64,000 nt of DNA from Archaeoglobaceae archaeon (lineage in GTDB: Archaea > Halobacteriota > Archaeoglobi > Archaeoglobales > Archaeoglobaceae). Of this stretch, positions 33,476 to 41,749 are shown piece by piece (within the stretch, counting starts at the first letter, position 1; every line of letters begins with the position of its first letter). A model generated the notes under the pieces. It was not told the DNA's origin. It saw only the letters and a program-made list of their open reading frames with translations, and did not search any database. The DNA lies in contig JAVYOO010000006.1 in NCBI GenBank assembly GCA_038734275.1, forward strand, positions 1 to 64,000, written 5' to 3'. The position numbers and the translations under genes were made by a program.

Positions 33476-34396
33476 TCAAAGACAATAGGTTTCGTAAACG
33501 TATTCCTGAATGCCTTTAAGCGAATTTGCGATGAAGAAGTCTTCCCTCTTTTTTATATCATCATCGAGGAGCTTGTAATTTGAAAACTTAACATCCTTTT
33601 CAAGCAATTCCTCTTTTGCAATTCTACTCAGTTCCTTCTCATCCCTTATATCCCTTCTGCATGCGATATCGTAAACAGTCGATACCCAGAACCTGAGCTG
33701 TTTCATTGCTCTTTCAGCAATTTCAACACTGTCCCTCTTGAACCCAAAATGAGCAAAGCAAACTCTCTTGCTACCCATTTTCAGAATCTTTTCAAGGGAA
33801 TTCATGGCTGGTTCGTAGTAAAACTTGGGTGGTGTAGCGGGGCGGAGATAATAGTCATTCTTGAGTGGAATGTGCACTCCCACACATTCACCTATGAATA
33901 AAAATTCCCCAAAAAGATAGCTCTGATGATGCGATGCGTGCCCGGGGGTTTCAATGATCTCTATTTCTTTTCCAGCAAATTCTATTTTGCCTCTATAAAT
34001 ATTAGACTCGTCAATTCCAGCTGGCTCCCCATACACTCTCGCAATTTCTCCGATTGTATCTAGAGATGCCTTCCATAGCTTTTCAGGATTTACAAGATGT
34101 TTTATAGCACTTTTATGGGCAACAACCTTCGCCTCAGGAAACTTCTGGAGAAATTCGGCAATTCCCCCGGAGTGATCCAGATGAATGTGAGTTAGTAGCA
34201 CAAATTCAACCTTCTTTATTCCGAGATAATTTAAGGCTTCGAGAAGTTTTGGAATCGTAGCCTTTGGACCAACATCTACAACTGTCGCTGTTGACCCATT
34301 TTTGATTACCCAACAGCTTATGAACTTCCTGAATCCTTCCAGATTTTGGGGGAGATCGACAAGGTAAAGGTTCTCAGCGGCTTCGATTATATTCAT
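33476..34396 (-). CDS. Metallo-beta-lactamase-fold hydrolase
   Basis: 306 residues. HIHLDHSGG is the HxHxDH metal motif, with ETPGHASHH and a later CFAHFG histidine. A C-terminal helical extension (about 210-306) is present. ATG 34396 is chosen over 34414, as the ENLYLVDLP opening follows directly. It is divergent from a B12-domain-like radical SAM gene. Substrate unknown. Confidence 0.85.
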   Translation of the reverse strand: MNIIEAAENLYLVDLPQNLEGFRKFISCWVIKNGSTATVVDVGPKATIPKLLEALNYLGIKKVEFVLLTHIHLDHSGGIAEFLQKFPEAKVVAHKSAIKHLVNPEKLWKASLDTIGEIARVYGEPAGIDESNIYRGKIEFAGKEIEIIETPGHASHHQSYLFGEFLFIGECVGVHIPLKNDYYLRPATPPKFYYEPAMNSLEKILKMGSKRVCFAHFGFKRDSVEIAERAMKQLRFWVSTVYDIACRRDIRDEKELSRIAKEELLEKDVKFSNYKLLDDDIKKREDFFIANSLKGIQEYVYETYCL

Positions 34397-34448
34397 AGCA
34401 CTAAGGTTGAGCAAAAGTTAAAATCTTTTTTGGCATAATAAAAAAGAC

Positions 34449-35849
34449 ATGGAGTTTAATCCATTCCAGCGAAAGTTTCGAAAAGGTGCCAAGAAAGTCG
34501 CATTAGTTTACCCGAACCGCTACGTTGGCGGAGTTGCAAACATAGGGTTACAGCAGATCTACGCTGAAATAAATGAGTTTGCGATCTGTGAAAGATTTTA
34601 TACAGATGTTTTTGGAGGATTAAGAAGTATCGAAACTCAAACTCCTCTTTCAGAGTTTGATTTTGCTCTTTTCAGCTTACAATATGAGATAGATTACTTC
34701 AAAGCAGTCGAAATTCTTAAAGAAAGTGGCTTTAAGGGAATTAAGATTGCCGGCGGTCCATGCGTCATGGAGAATCCAGAGCCGATAAAGAAATTTTTCG
34801 ACGCTTTTTTTATCGGAGAAGTCGAAGGAAAGCTGGAAGAGATTCTAAGCGTAAAAAGTCCCGAAGAACTTTTCGGTATTGAAGGAATTTACACCGGAAA
34901 AGAAGATAAAGTTAAAAGAGTGTATTCAAAGATTGAAAGACATCTTGAAAGTGAAATAATAGCCGAAGGAGCTTATGGGAGATGTTTTCTAATCGAAATT
35001 GGCAGAGGATGCATTAGAAAATGCAGTTTCTGCCTCGTTCGTCAGATCTATGCTCCACCAAGATGGAGAAGGCTTGAAGACCTACCTGAAGTTAAAGATG
35101 TAAAAAAAGTGGCTTTAATAGCTCCTTCACCCACAGATCATCCCAAATTCAAGGACATCCTGCAGAAATTTGTTGAAAATGGTTTTGATGTCTCCCCAAG
35201 CTCTTTAAGAGCTGACAGCTTGGACGAGGAAACAGTAGAACTGCTAAGAATGGGCAATGTTAAGACCATAACACTCGCTCCAGAAACCGCCTCACAAAAG
35301 CTTGGAGAGTTTCTTAGAAAAGAAATAAGCTTTGAAGACGTTAAGAGGGCAGTTGAGATCTCTTCAGGAAAATTTGAAAAGCTAAAACTATACTATATGA
35401 TTGGAATTCCCGGCGAAAGCTTTGAAGACGTTCGTAAAATTGTTGAACAGGCAAATGAGCTTAAGAAATTCATTCCAAATGTAGAAATTTCGGTTAATCC
35501 TCTTGTTCCGAAACCGCACACACCATTGCAGTGGCTGAAATTTGGTGGAGAAGGCGGAGTAGAGGAGTTGAAGAAGAAAATAGAACTTCTGGATAAAGAA
35601 TGCAAAAAGAGTGGAATAGAATTTTCCAAGCCAAGATTAAAAGAATTCGTTCTTCAGACTATTCTTTCTCGAGGAGACGAGAGAGTTTCGGAAATTCTTG
35701 AAGGGAAGAGTTATCGTATCTATCTTCAATTTCTAAATGCAATAAACGTTGACGCGAAACTTCCATGGGATTTCATCGATCATGGTTATAAAAAATCAAA
35801 GCTCGCGGAAGAATTCGAGAAACTAAAAAAAGTTATTTCTAACGCTTGA
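34449..35849 (+). CDS. Radical SAM protein with B12-binding-like N-terminal domain
   Basis: 466 residues. Residues about 15-130 resemble the B12-binding domain-like Rossmann region (ALVYPNRYVGGVANIG, IAGGPCVMENP) without an obvious DxHxxG motif. The radical SAM core begins at CIRKCSFC (Cys188, 192, 195). The C-terminal region (VSVNPLVPKPHTPLQW) is like that of the YgiQ/TIGR03960-type families. Likely acts on RNA or protein; no substrate can be named. Its 3' end overlaps the ASCH gene by 11 bases. Confidence 0.82.
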   Translation: MEFNPFQRKFRKGAKKVALVYPNRYVGGVANIGLQQIYAEINEFAICERFYTDVFGGLRSIETQTPLSEFDFALFSLQYEIDYFKAVEILKESGFKGIKIAGGPCVMENPEPIKKFFDAFFIGEVEGKLEEILSVKSPEELFGIEGIYTGKEDKVKRVYSKIERHLESEIIAEGAYGRCFLIEIGRGCIRKCSFCLVRQIYAPPRWRRLEDLPEVKDVKKVALIAPSPTDHPKFKDILQKFVENGFDVSPSSLRADSLDEETVELLRMGNVKTITLAPETASQKLGEFLRKEISFEDVKRAVEISSGKFEKLKLYYMIGIPGESFEDVRKIVEQANELKKFIPNVEISVNPLVPKPHTPLQWLKFGGEGGVEELKKKIELLDKECKKSGIEFSKPRLKEFVLQTILSRGDERVSEILEGKSYRIYLQFLNAINVDAKLPWDFIDHGYKKSKLAEEFEKLKKVISNA

Positions 35850-36153
35850 GGACTTCGAAGTGCACGATTGTGACAAAATCCGAATCATTTATCTCTCCAT
35901 ATATTCGTTTAAGGGTGTTTATTAGCTCCTCTTTGTTTTCAAAGCCATCTACCTTTGCATCTTCATCATTTAGCTCGGAAGTTCTCTTTACTACAACTTT
36001 CTTTACCTTCGCAAGTGCCACAGGTTCATTGTTAACAGTCAGCTCGACTATTTTTCCAACTGGATAACTCCTTATACCCTTTCTTATCGTAGTCCTCTTG
36101 GTCCCATTCAAAATAAGAGGAATAAATTCAGAATCGAAGTTTATCTTCTCCAT
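35839..36153 (-). CDS. ASCH-domain protein
   Basis: 104 residues. Typical ASCH layout: INFDSEFIPLILNGTKRTTIRKG, then PVGKIVELTVN and the strand ending KVKKVVVKRTSEL. Such beta-barrel domains bind RNA or modified nucleotides. ATG 36153 overlaps the encapsulin stop (TGATG), so it is translated from the same message as the ferritin-encapsulin fusion. Confidence 0.82.
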   Translation of the reverse strand: MEKINFDSEFIPLILNGTKRTTIRKGIRSYPVGKIVELTVNNEPVALAKVKKVVVKRTSELNDEDAKVDGFENKEELINTLKRIYGEINDSDFVTIVHFEVLKR

Positions 36154-37160
36154 CACTCGAGAACCACAACAGCTTCCGGAGTCTTTAGCCTCAAGTCAAG
36201 GGCCTCCATTGCCAAGAATGCAATACTGTCCTGCTCAGGACCAAGCTCTTTTAGCTCGAGCTCATGGCCGATTACAACGTCAAGAACACTCGGTGAGTTT
36301 GCAAAAACTATTACTCTATCTTCCACCACTGGAGTCACGATTATGCCTCCGCTAAAGATTTCCCTCAAGACTTCAATGAGCATTTTTCCCCCTTTCTCGT
36401 GGACTTTTAGCAATTTCGAAAATCTTTCAGGGCTCAAAATCATTGCATATGGTCCTGCTGAAAACTTTGCTACTTCTCTCATAGCTTTCATTAGCTCGTC
36501 CAGGCAATCCTCACTCGTATCCCACTTTCCAAGTTTCATCTTTTTTCCAGCCATGAAACCACAAATTATCTGTTTCTCCTCTGCCATAACAAGCATTTCT
36601 CCAGCTTTTACTGCAATTGCAGGATCATAACTACCATCGCTGAGCTCTCGAATACCTACAAGGAGTCTTTGAGTGAGCAAAGGAATTGACCTGTATTCCC
36701 GCTTTACAACCTTTACATCTCCTTCAGCAGAAATCAGATCAACTCTGTAAGATTGTGCAGAAACTTTTGTTTTTGGTAATAGATTTACCAACCTTCTTGT
36801 CCTAGTAACACCTTCCATAAAGGCATTGCTAAGCGTTGCAAAGTAACCTCCTCCACCATCCAAAGCAGTCTTAATTCCTGTCTTATCCTCTACTTCTTTA
36901 AACCCATCCTTTAACTCAGATATCTGTTCAGAATCGAGACTGAGAAGCAATGCAGTGAATTCACCAACATGGGCTTTTTCCTCTCTTGCCACATCGAGAA
37001 ATATCTTTTTACAGTTCTCGTCCATACTAAATTTCGCCATCTGTTCGTAAAGGTTTATCGCATCCAGTTCAGCAGATATTGCAAGTCTTAAGGCCTCCAT
37101 CAGCTCTTCCTTTGTGTATGGCTTCTCTCTAACAATCAGAGTCGGATTTATGCCTAGCAT
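36153..37160 (-). CDS. Encapsulin shell protein with fused N-terminal ferritin-like domain
   Basis: 335 residues. Residues 15-95 form a ferritin-like hairpin with Glu31, Glu61 and His64 (ELDAINLYEQ, REEKAH), matching encapsulated ferritin ligands; GGGGY (102-106) links it to an HK97-fold encapsulin domain (about 107-335: FMEGVTRTRRLV and LFELREIF-like lines). Pyrococcus furiosus makes a similar fusion. The particle is expected to store and oxidise iron in a 20-30 nm cage. A TATA-like TTTTTATT about 25-32 bases upstream suggests a leaderless transcript starting at ATG 37160. Confidence 0.9.
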   Translation of the reverse strand: MLGINPTLIVREKPYTKEELMEALRLAISAELDAINLYEQMAKFSMDENCKKIFLDVAREEKAHVGEFTALLLSLDSEQISELKDGFKEVEDKTGIKTALDGGGGYFATLSNAFMEGVTRTRRLVNLLPKTKVSAQSYRVDLISAEGDVKVVKREYRSIPLLTQRLLVGIRELSDGSYDPAIAVKAGEMLVMAEEKQIICGFMAGKKMKLGKWDTSEDCLDELMKAMREVAKFSAGPYAMILSPERFSKLLKVHEKGGKMLIEVLREIFSGGIIVTPVVEDRVIVFANSPSVLDVVIGHELELKELGPEQDSIAFLAMEALDLRLKTPEAVVVLE

Positions 37161-37273
37161 AGTGCTGACTTGAACTTCAAAAAATAAAAAGTTTTTGGAA
37201 ATAATAACCTAATTTCATAATATACTCAAAATAGTAGAGAAAAATTTAAGTTGGGACTGCAAACAAATTTTAC

Positions 37274-38608
37274 ATGGAAAAAATTGATAAAATTTTAAGC
37301 GATGCTGAGAGGCTTGACTTGGTGTCGCCAGGAAGATTATTTGCCTACGTTTACGAAACCGGTGATGAAGAACTTGACAAGGTTGCCAAGATTGCTCTTG
37401 AAAAGTTTTACAACAAAAACATGCTTGACTTTACAGTATACAAGAGTGCAATATTTTTTGAAAGAGCTGTAGTTGAATTTTGCAAGAATCTACTGCATGG
37501 AAAGAATGCTTTTGGAACTTTTACATTCGGCGGAACAGAGAGCATAATTCTTGCGGTTCTTTCTGCGAGAAACAATTTCTGGAAAAGAATGGGAAAAAAT
37601 AAAATCCCGCAACTCGTCGTTCCTTTTACAATTCATTCATCGTTTTTCAAAGCGGCGCACTATCTTGGGCTCAAAGTCAAAGTATTCGATGTCGATGAAA
37701 ATCTAAAGGCAGACGCTGAAAGTCTAAAGTCTATAATAGGAAGTGAAACCGCTCTTATTGCTATTTCCGCTCCAAACTGGCCTTTTGGAACTATTGATCC
37801 CGTTAAAGAAATCGCTGAAATAGCTCAGGATAAAGGGATTCTTTTACATGTTGATGCTTGCCTTGGAGGGTTCATACTTCCCTTCTTCGAAAAGCTCGGT
37901 GAAAAAGTCGAGCCCTTCGACTTTAGAGTTGAAGGTGTTACTTCGATCTCAGCGGACGTTCATAAATACGGCTACGCTCCAAAAGGTGCTTCAGTTGTGC
38001 TTTTCAACTCAGATGAGCTCAAAAAGGATTCGATATTTGTTAACACCTCTAATCCAGGCTATATTTTTATAAATACCGGGGTTCTTTCGTCCCGCTCTCT
38101 TGGCCCCTTAGCTTCTGCCTTTGCTGTTATAAACTATCTGGGCGAAAAAGGCTACATTAAACTTGCAAAAGATGTATTGATTGCAAGAGATAAAATATAT
38201 ATGGGAATGAAATCGCTTGGCTTCAAAAGTGTTGCTCCAATTGAATCTTCGATTCTTAGCCTATATTGCAACGAGATAGACATGATTTCATTTGTGAGCA
38301 CCATGAGAGATATGGGGTGGCATTTCCATCTGCAAAGAGGTTTTGAAAAATACAATATTCCGACGAATATACATCTAACAATCTCGCCTATACACAGAAA
38401 AACTGCTGAAGAATTCCTTCATGACGCAAAGAAGGCATTGGAAACAAAGAAGGAAATTAAAATAAATGAAATTCAAATTGAAAAAGTGCTCGAAGAATTT
38501 AAGAGTGGAAAAATAGACTCGAGCATCGCGCCTCTGCTCGTCGGACTCTTCGAACCTGAAGCAGTAGATGAAATTGTTAAAAATTTAGTTATAGGGCTCT
38601 ATGGGTGA
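37274..38608 (+). CDS. PLP-dependent group II decarboxylase / sphingosine-phosphate-lyase-like enzyme
   Basis: 444 residues. The PLP lysine is in SADVHKYGYAPKG, preceded by VDACLGGF and FGGTESIILAV. The SADxHKYG..PKG form is that of sphingosine-1-phosphate lyase and its archaeal relatives, rather than MfnA. Substrate unclear: it may decarboxylate an amino acid or cleave a phosphorylated long-chain base. Co-transcribed with the MFS gene that starts four bases before its stop. Shares its promoter region with the divergent encapsulin gene. Confidence 0.8.
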   Translation: MEKIDKILSDAERLDLVSPGRLFAYVYETGDEELDKVAKIALEKFYNKNMLDFTVYKSAIFFERAVVEFCKNLLHGKNAFGTFTFGGTESIILAVLSARNNFWKRMGKNKIPQLVVPFTIHSSFFKAAHYLGLKVKVFDVDENLKADAESLKSIIGSETALIAISAPNWPFGTIDPVKEIAEIAQDKGILLHVDACLGGFILPFFEKLGEKVEPFDFRVEGVTSISADVHKYGYAPKGASVVLFNSDELKKDSIFVNTSNPGYIFINTGVLSSRSLGPLASAFAVINYLGEKGYIKLAKDVLIARDKIYMGMKSLGFKSVAPIESSILSLYCNEIDMISFVSTMRDMGWHFHLQRGFEKYNIPTNIHLTISPIHRKTAEEFLHDAKKALETKKEIKINEIQIEKVLEEFKSGKIDSSIAPLLVGLFEPEAVDEIVKNLVIGLYG

Positions 38609-38613
38609 GTTTT

Positions 38614-39768
38614 ATGAAAAATCTCCTCATTTTAGGATTCATTTTGATAACCTTCGCATCACAATCTATATGGGTGACTTTTTCTCCTGTAGTGACAAAC
38701 GTGGCGGAAGATTTGAAAGTCTCCAAGGAACTTGTGGGGTATCTTGCTGTCCTTTATCCCGTATTTTTCCTAATTTTAACGATCCCATGTGGCATCCTGC
38801 TTGACAAAAACTTCCGTTTCTGGCTAACTTTTGGTGCATTCATGACGTTTCTTGGTGGATTTGGCAGAATTTTCATCCCATATTCATACTTATGGCTATT
38901 TATTTGCCAGCTTTTTTCAGCAATCGGCCAGCCTTTTCTGCTAAATGGGTTTGTTCCCTTTGCCTCAAGACTATACGAAGAGAAAAGAGCTCTCGTTGTT
39001 TCAATACTCAGTCTTTCAATGTATCTTGGAACGATTTTTGCCCTCGCAACAGGATATGCTCTGTATACTGATGGCGGAATACAAATGCTGATTTTGCCCA
39101 GCGCCGTAATTTCGCTTTTGGGTATAACAATATTCGCTTTCGGAATTTCAAAGTTTGTAAACACTAAAAAACAGGCTGTTTTCAAATTTGAGCCCAGAGA
39201 AGTTATAACAAAGAAAGATTTGTGGACTATCGGCTGTATACTTGGATTGGGGGTTGCTGCCTTTGATAACTTGGCCACTTGGCTTCAACCGGCGCTTGAA
39301 ACCGTAAAACTTGGAGAAATTGCCGGGGATGCTGTAGCGTTGGCCATATTCTTTGGTCTAATCGGTATAACGTTTATTCCGAGCCTTGTTTCCAAAGCAA
39401 ATCTTAGAACGTTCTACATCAGAACAATAATTCCGCTTATAGCGATTTTCTTCCTAATTCTTTCAAATTATCATGAAAAGATGGCAGTCTACATGTTTAT
39501 CGCCATTTCTGGATTTCTAATGCTACCGGCGTATCCAATAATAATGGATTGGATTGGAAAGTTCCATAAAAAAGAGCTTCATGGAAGCGCTACAGGATTC
39601 GTTGGACTTGTGAGCAGAGCTATTTCTGTGGCTCTGATGTTAATGGCTCCCCAATTTATCCATAGTGCAACCGCTTATTTCTTATTCTTGACTGTTGTCG
39701 TTGCAATAGCCTTTGTTTTCTCGATTTTAATGCCTAATGACAGAAAAATTAGCCAAAAACAAAAGTAG
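38614..39768 (+). CDS. MFS transporter
   Basis: 384 residues with 12 predicted helices. The opening TFASQSIWVTFSPVVTN is reminiscent of the FLVCR/DIRC2 group of major facilitator proteins. ATG 38614 is chosen over GTG 38605 because GGTGAG precedes it at good spacing. Coupled to the PLP decarboxylase, so it may export or exchange a substrate or product of that enzyme. This is inference from context. Confidence 0.8.
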   Translation: MKNLLILGFILITFASQSIWVTFSPVVTNVAEDLKVSKELVGYLAVLYPVFFLILTIPCGILLDKNFRFWLTFGAFMTFLGGFGRIFIPYSYLWLFICQLFSAIGQPFLLNGFVPFASRLYEEKRALVVSILSLSMYLGTIFALATGYALYTDGGIQMLILPSAVISLLGITIFAFGISKFVNTKKQAVFKFEPREVITKKDLWTIGCILGLGVAAFDNLATWLQPALETVKLGEIAGDAVALAIFFGLIGITFIPSLVSKANLRTFYIRTIIPLIAIFFLILSNYHEKMAVYMFIAISGFLMLPAYPIIMDWIGKFHKKELHGSATGFVGLVSRAISVALMLMAPQFIHSATAYFLFLTVVVAIAFVFSILMPNDRKISQKQK

Positions 39769-39918
39769 GTGTTTTAAATTATTTGCTAAGACAGATACCA
39801 AAGGCTAAAACAAATTTTTTGTCTTTAGATTGATTTGTTTTTGAATTTTACTTGCTTTTTAAAGCTTTGCAGAGTGTTGGACTACTTAATGTCGAATAGC
39901 AACCTATAAACAAAATCT

Positions 39919-40230
39919 ATGAGCACAAAAACCCATTTGTCTGGACAGAAGAAAAAGGCTCCAGAAGGCTTAGAAAGCCAAACGAACCGCTTAAGACCCC
40001 GATTGCACATAACCCTTTCTGCAGAATCCCATAGCTGGTTGAAGAAAAACGTCTCGAATATCTCTTTTTTCATAGATCAGCTCGTAAAAAGCTTCAGAGA
40101 TCAAGTCCAGCCAGCCTTTGTCCTCGTTTCTCATGCGGGGGGCGGGATTCGAACCCGCGGACCCCTACGGGACAGGGTCTTAAGCCCTGCGCCTTTTCCA
40201 CTCGGCAACCCCCGCTTGATGGGCCTTTAA
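39919..40230 (+). pseudogene. Ribbon-helix-helix-like ORF that runs antisense into tRNA-Leu; possible integrase N-terminal remnant
   Basis: 103 codons. The first 70 or so resemble a ribbon-helix-helix unit (RPRLHITLSAESHSWLKK, ISFFIDQLVKSF). The last 30 are only an antisense reading of the tRNA gene (GGGIRTRGPL and so on). A reading frame entering a tRNA gene from its 3' side is what int(N) remnants of SSV-type integrases look like. No tyrosine recombinase domain is visible in the window, so it could also be chance. The bases 39769-39918 before it hold no other gene that I can see. Confidence 0.4.
40134..40215 (-). tRNA. tRNA-Leu (anticodon TAA)
   Basis: Minus strand, class II tRNA. The 7-bp acceptor stem pairs GCGGGGG with CCCCCGC; the anticodon arm CAGGG-CTTAAGA-CCCTG has anticodon TAA; the variable arm is long (TCCCGTAGGGGTCC); the T arm is GCGGG-TTCGAAT-CCCGC. 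CCA is not encoded (discriminator A at 40134). No intron. UAA reads leucine TTA (and TTG by wobble). Confidence 0.95.
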
Positions 40231-40237
40231 CGTTAAT

Positions 40238-40247
40238 GTTTATAAAG
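40238..40247 (-). promoter_or_regulatory. TATA box of tRNA-Leu
   Basis: Minus strand CTTTATAAAC, 23-32 bases upstream of the first tRNA base, the expected distance. Confidence 0.7.
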
Positions 40248-40257
40248 ATAAGCAAAA

Positions 40258-41286
40258 CTATTGTTTAACATTACCAAAAATCGAACTCTGATTTTCAAGC
40301 TCTTTTAACTTCCTTACAGTTTCTTCTGATTTAACCCATTCTTGATCGATTTTTGACACTATCTCGTCTATCCTGTAAACTTGTTCCGTTATTTTCCTCC
40401 TGATTTCCTCGTTCCCAAAACACTCCACATAACCAAGCAATCCTGCTAAGGGATTCCTTATACGATCGACAAGAGTCGCCATTGCATCGATGTTCTCCTT
40501 TAATTTATTTACAAGGTCTTTAAGAATTTCATTTCTCTTTTTGAGCTCTTCATAGAGTAAAAAAATCTCCGTGGACTCGAATCCTGTGACGTAAACAGCA
40601 GGTTCTCCGTTATACATGATCCTCCTCGCAACCATTGTGAACCATCCAGTTCTGTTTTTGCCTACAATTCTAAAACTGTAAGTATCGACTTGTCTTAAAC
40701 CCTGCTCTCTTTCTAAATACCTCCTCAGAACCATTTCTCTGTCTTCAGGATGGACCAAGTCAAAAGGATTCATGTTTAGCAGTTCCTCCCGAGTATAGCC
40801 CGTGAGCTCCGAACACTTCTTGTTGAGAAAAACAAACTTCCCGTTCTGGACTATATACATTGGCGCTTCTGAGCCCTCAATTAACTCACGATAAAATCTT
40901 TCACTTTCTTCAAGGATTTTCTGGAGCTCTTTTACCCAGGTAATGTCAACATAACTCCCAGCACCATAAATTTCTCCATCCTTTTCAAATGGTCTAATAA
41001 AACCTGTGGCCCATCTAACTTCTCCATGCTTTGTTTTATATCGAATCTCATCAAAAACCCATTCACCATTAAAGGCTCTTCTCGCAAAATCCTTGGCTCT
41101 TTCGAGATCTTCTTCGTATACCAAGTTTAAAATGCTGGTGTTTAAAAGTTCTTCTTTCGAATAATTGCACATCTGAGCAAATATATCATTAACGTAAAGA
41201 ATTCTCAGATCCCGATCCACAACTACGATCCCACTCATGCTTTTCTCGAGTAAATCATTGATAGTTTCGAAGTCGATTTTGAACAT
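40258..41286 (-). CDS. Double-PAS protein with degenerate histidine-kinase dimerisation segment
   Basis: 342 residues, no transmembrane segment. PAS 1 covers about 10-120 (MSGIVVVDRDLRILYVN, then SYVDITWVKELQ), PAS 2 about 128-240 (APMYIVQNGKFVFLN, GYTREELLNMNP). The last 100 residues form a two-helix unit with DRIRNPLAGLLGYVE, close to an H-box (HDLRNPLxxILGY) but with the phospho-acceptor position not histidine (Asp in my alignment), and no ATPase domain follows. So it probably senses through PAS domains and signals by protein contact. A stand-alone response regulator lies at 48524 but is not adjacent. Confidence 0.82.
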   Translation of the reverse strand: MFKIDFETINDLLEKSMSGIVVVDRDLRILYVNDIFAQMCNYSKEELLNTSILNLVYEEDLERAKDFARRAFNGEWVFDEIRYKTKHGEVRWATGFIRPFEKDGEIYGAGSYVDITWVKELQKILEESERFYRELIEGSEAPMYIVQNGKFVFLNKKCSELTGYTREELLNMNPFDLVHPEDREMVLRRYLEREQGLRQVDTYSFRIVGKNRTGWFTMVARRIMYNGEPAVYVTGFESTEIFLLYEELKKRNEILKDLVNKLKENIDAMATLVDRIRNPLAGLLGYVECFGNEEIRRKITEQVYRIDEIVSKIDQEWVKSEETVRKLKELENQSSIFGNVKQ

Positions 41287-41412
41287 GATAATAATTTTAG
41301 TTTCAAAAACTTAAATTTTTCGATTTTTTAGCAATGAATAGATAAAATATCTTTACAAAATTCAAACACAAATCTGATAACTCCGAATTAACAAAATATT
41401 TATACTATCATG

Positions 41413-41427
41413 CCAACATTATGTTGG
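41413..41427. repeat. 15-bp perfect palindrome between TATA and start codon
   Basis: CCAACAT-T-ATGTTGG lies just before the 41435 gene and merges with its GGTGA ribosome site. It could be an operator covering the transcription start, or a hairpin masking the ribosome site. Confidence 0.6.
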
Positions 41428-41434
41428 TGAGTTA

Positions 41435-41749
41435 ATGGGAGTTCACAGAATAACGAGTGAATCTGCAAGATTTTATGCAATGAGGGAGCGAGTAGTAGGG
41501 TCTGCTATTTCACTCCTCGGAGAAGCAACTCTCAAAATCGATGAATTGAGCAGAGAACAATGCGAAAAGCTTGGAGATCTTGCGTCAAAGCTCTTACCAT
41601 ATGCTCCCGGATATGCCGGAAAAACAATGCCAATAATAGCAAGACTTTTCTGGAAGCTTGCAAATGTAAAAGAAAAAGATTTTCCACTTATTGAAATTGA
41701 TAAACTTGATAAAGAGATTGAAGAACTTCGAAAAGAACTTGGCCTCTAA
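41435..41749 (+). CDS. Small helical protein of unknown function
   Basis: 104 residues, no signal or membrane segment, no cysteine pairs. Mostly helical with a charged C-terminus (KLDKEIEELRKELGL). A TATA box (ATATTTATAC, about 41395-41404) and a palindrome precede it. The stop overlaps the helicase gene by four bases on the other strand. I do not recognise the family. Confidence 0.6.
   Translation: MGVHRITSESARFYAMRERVVGSAISLLGEATLKIDELSREQCEKLGDLASKLLPYAPGYAGKTMPIIARLFWKLANVKEKDFPLIEIDKLDKEIEELRKELGL

Noticed and set aside
39882-40073. 63-codon open frame on the minus strand near the tRNA
   Set aside because: No ribosome site, no recognisable motif; it is the antisense shadow of the RHH-like frame.
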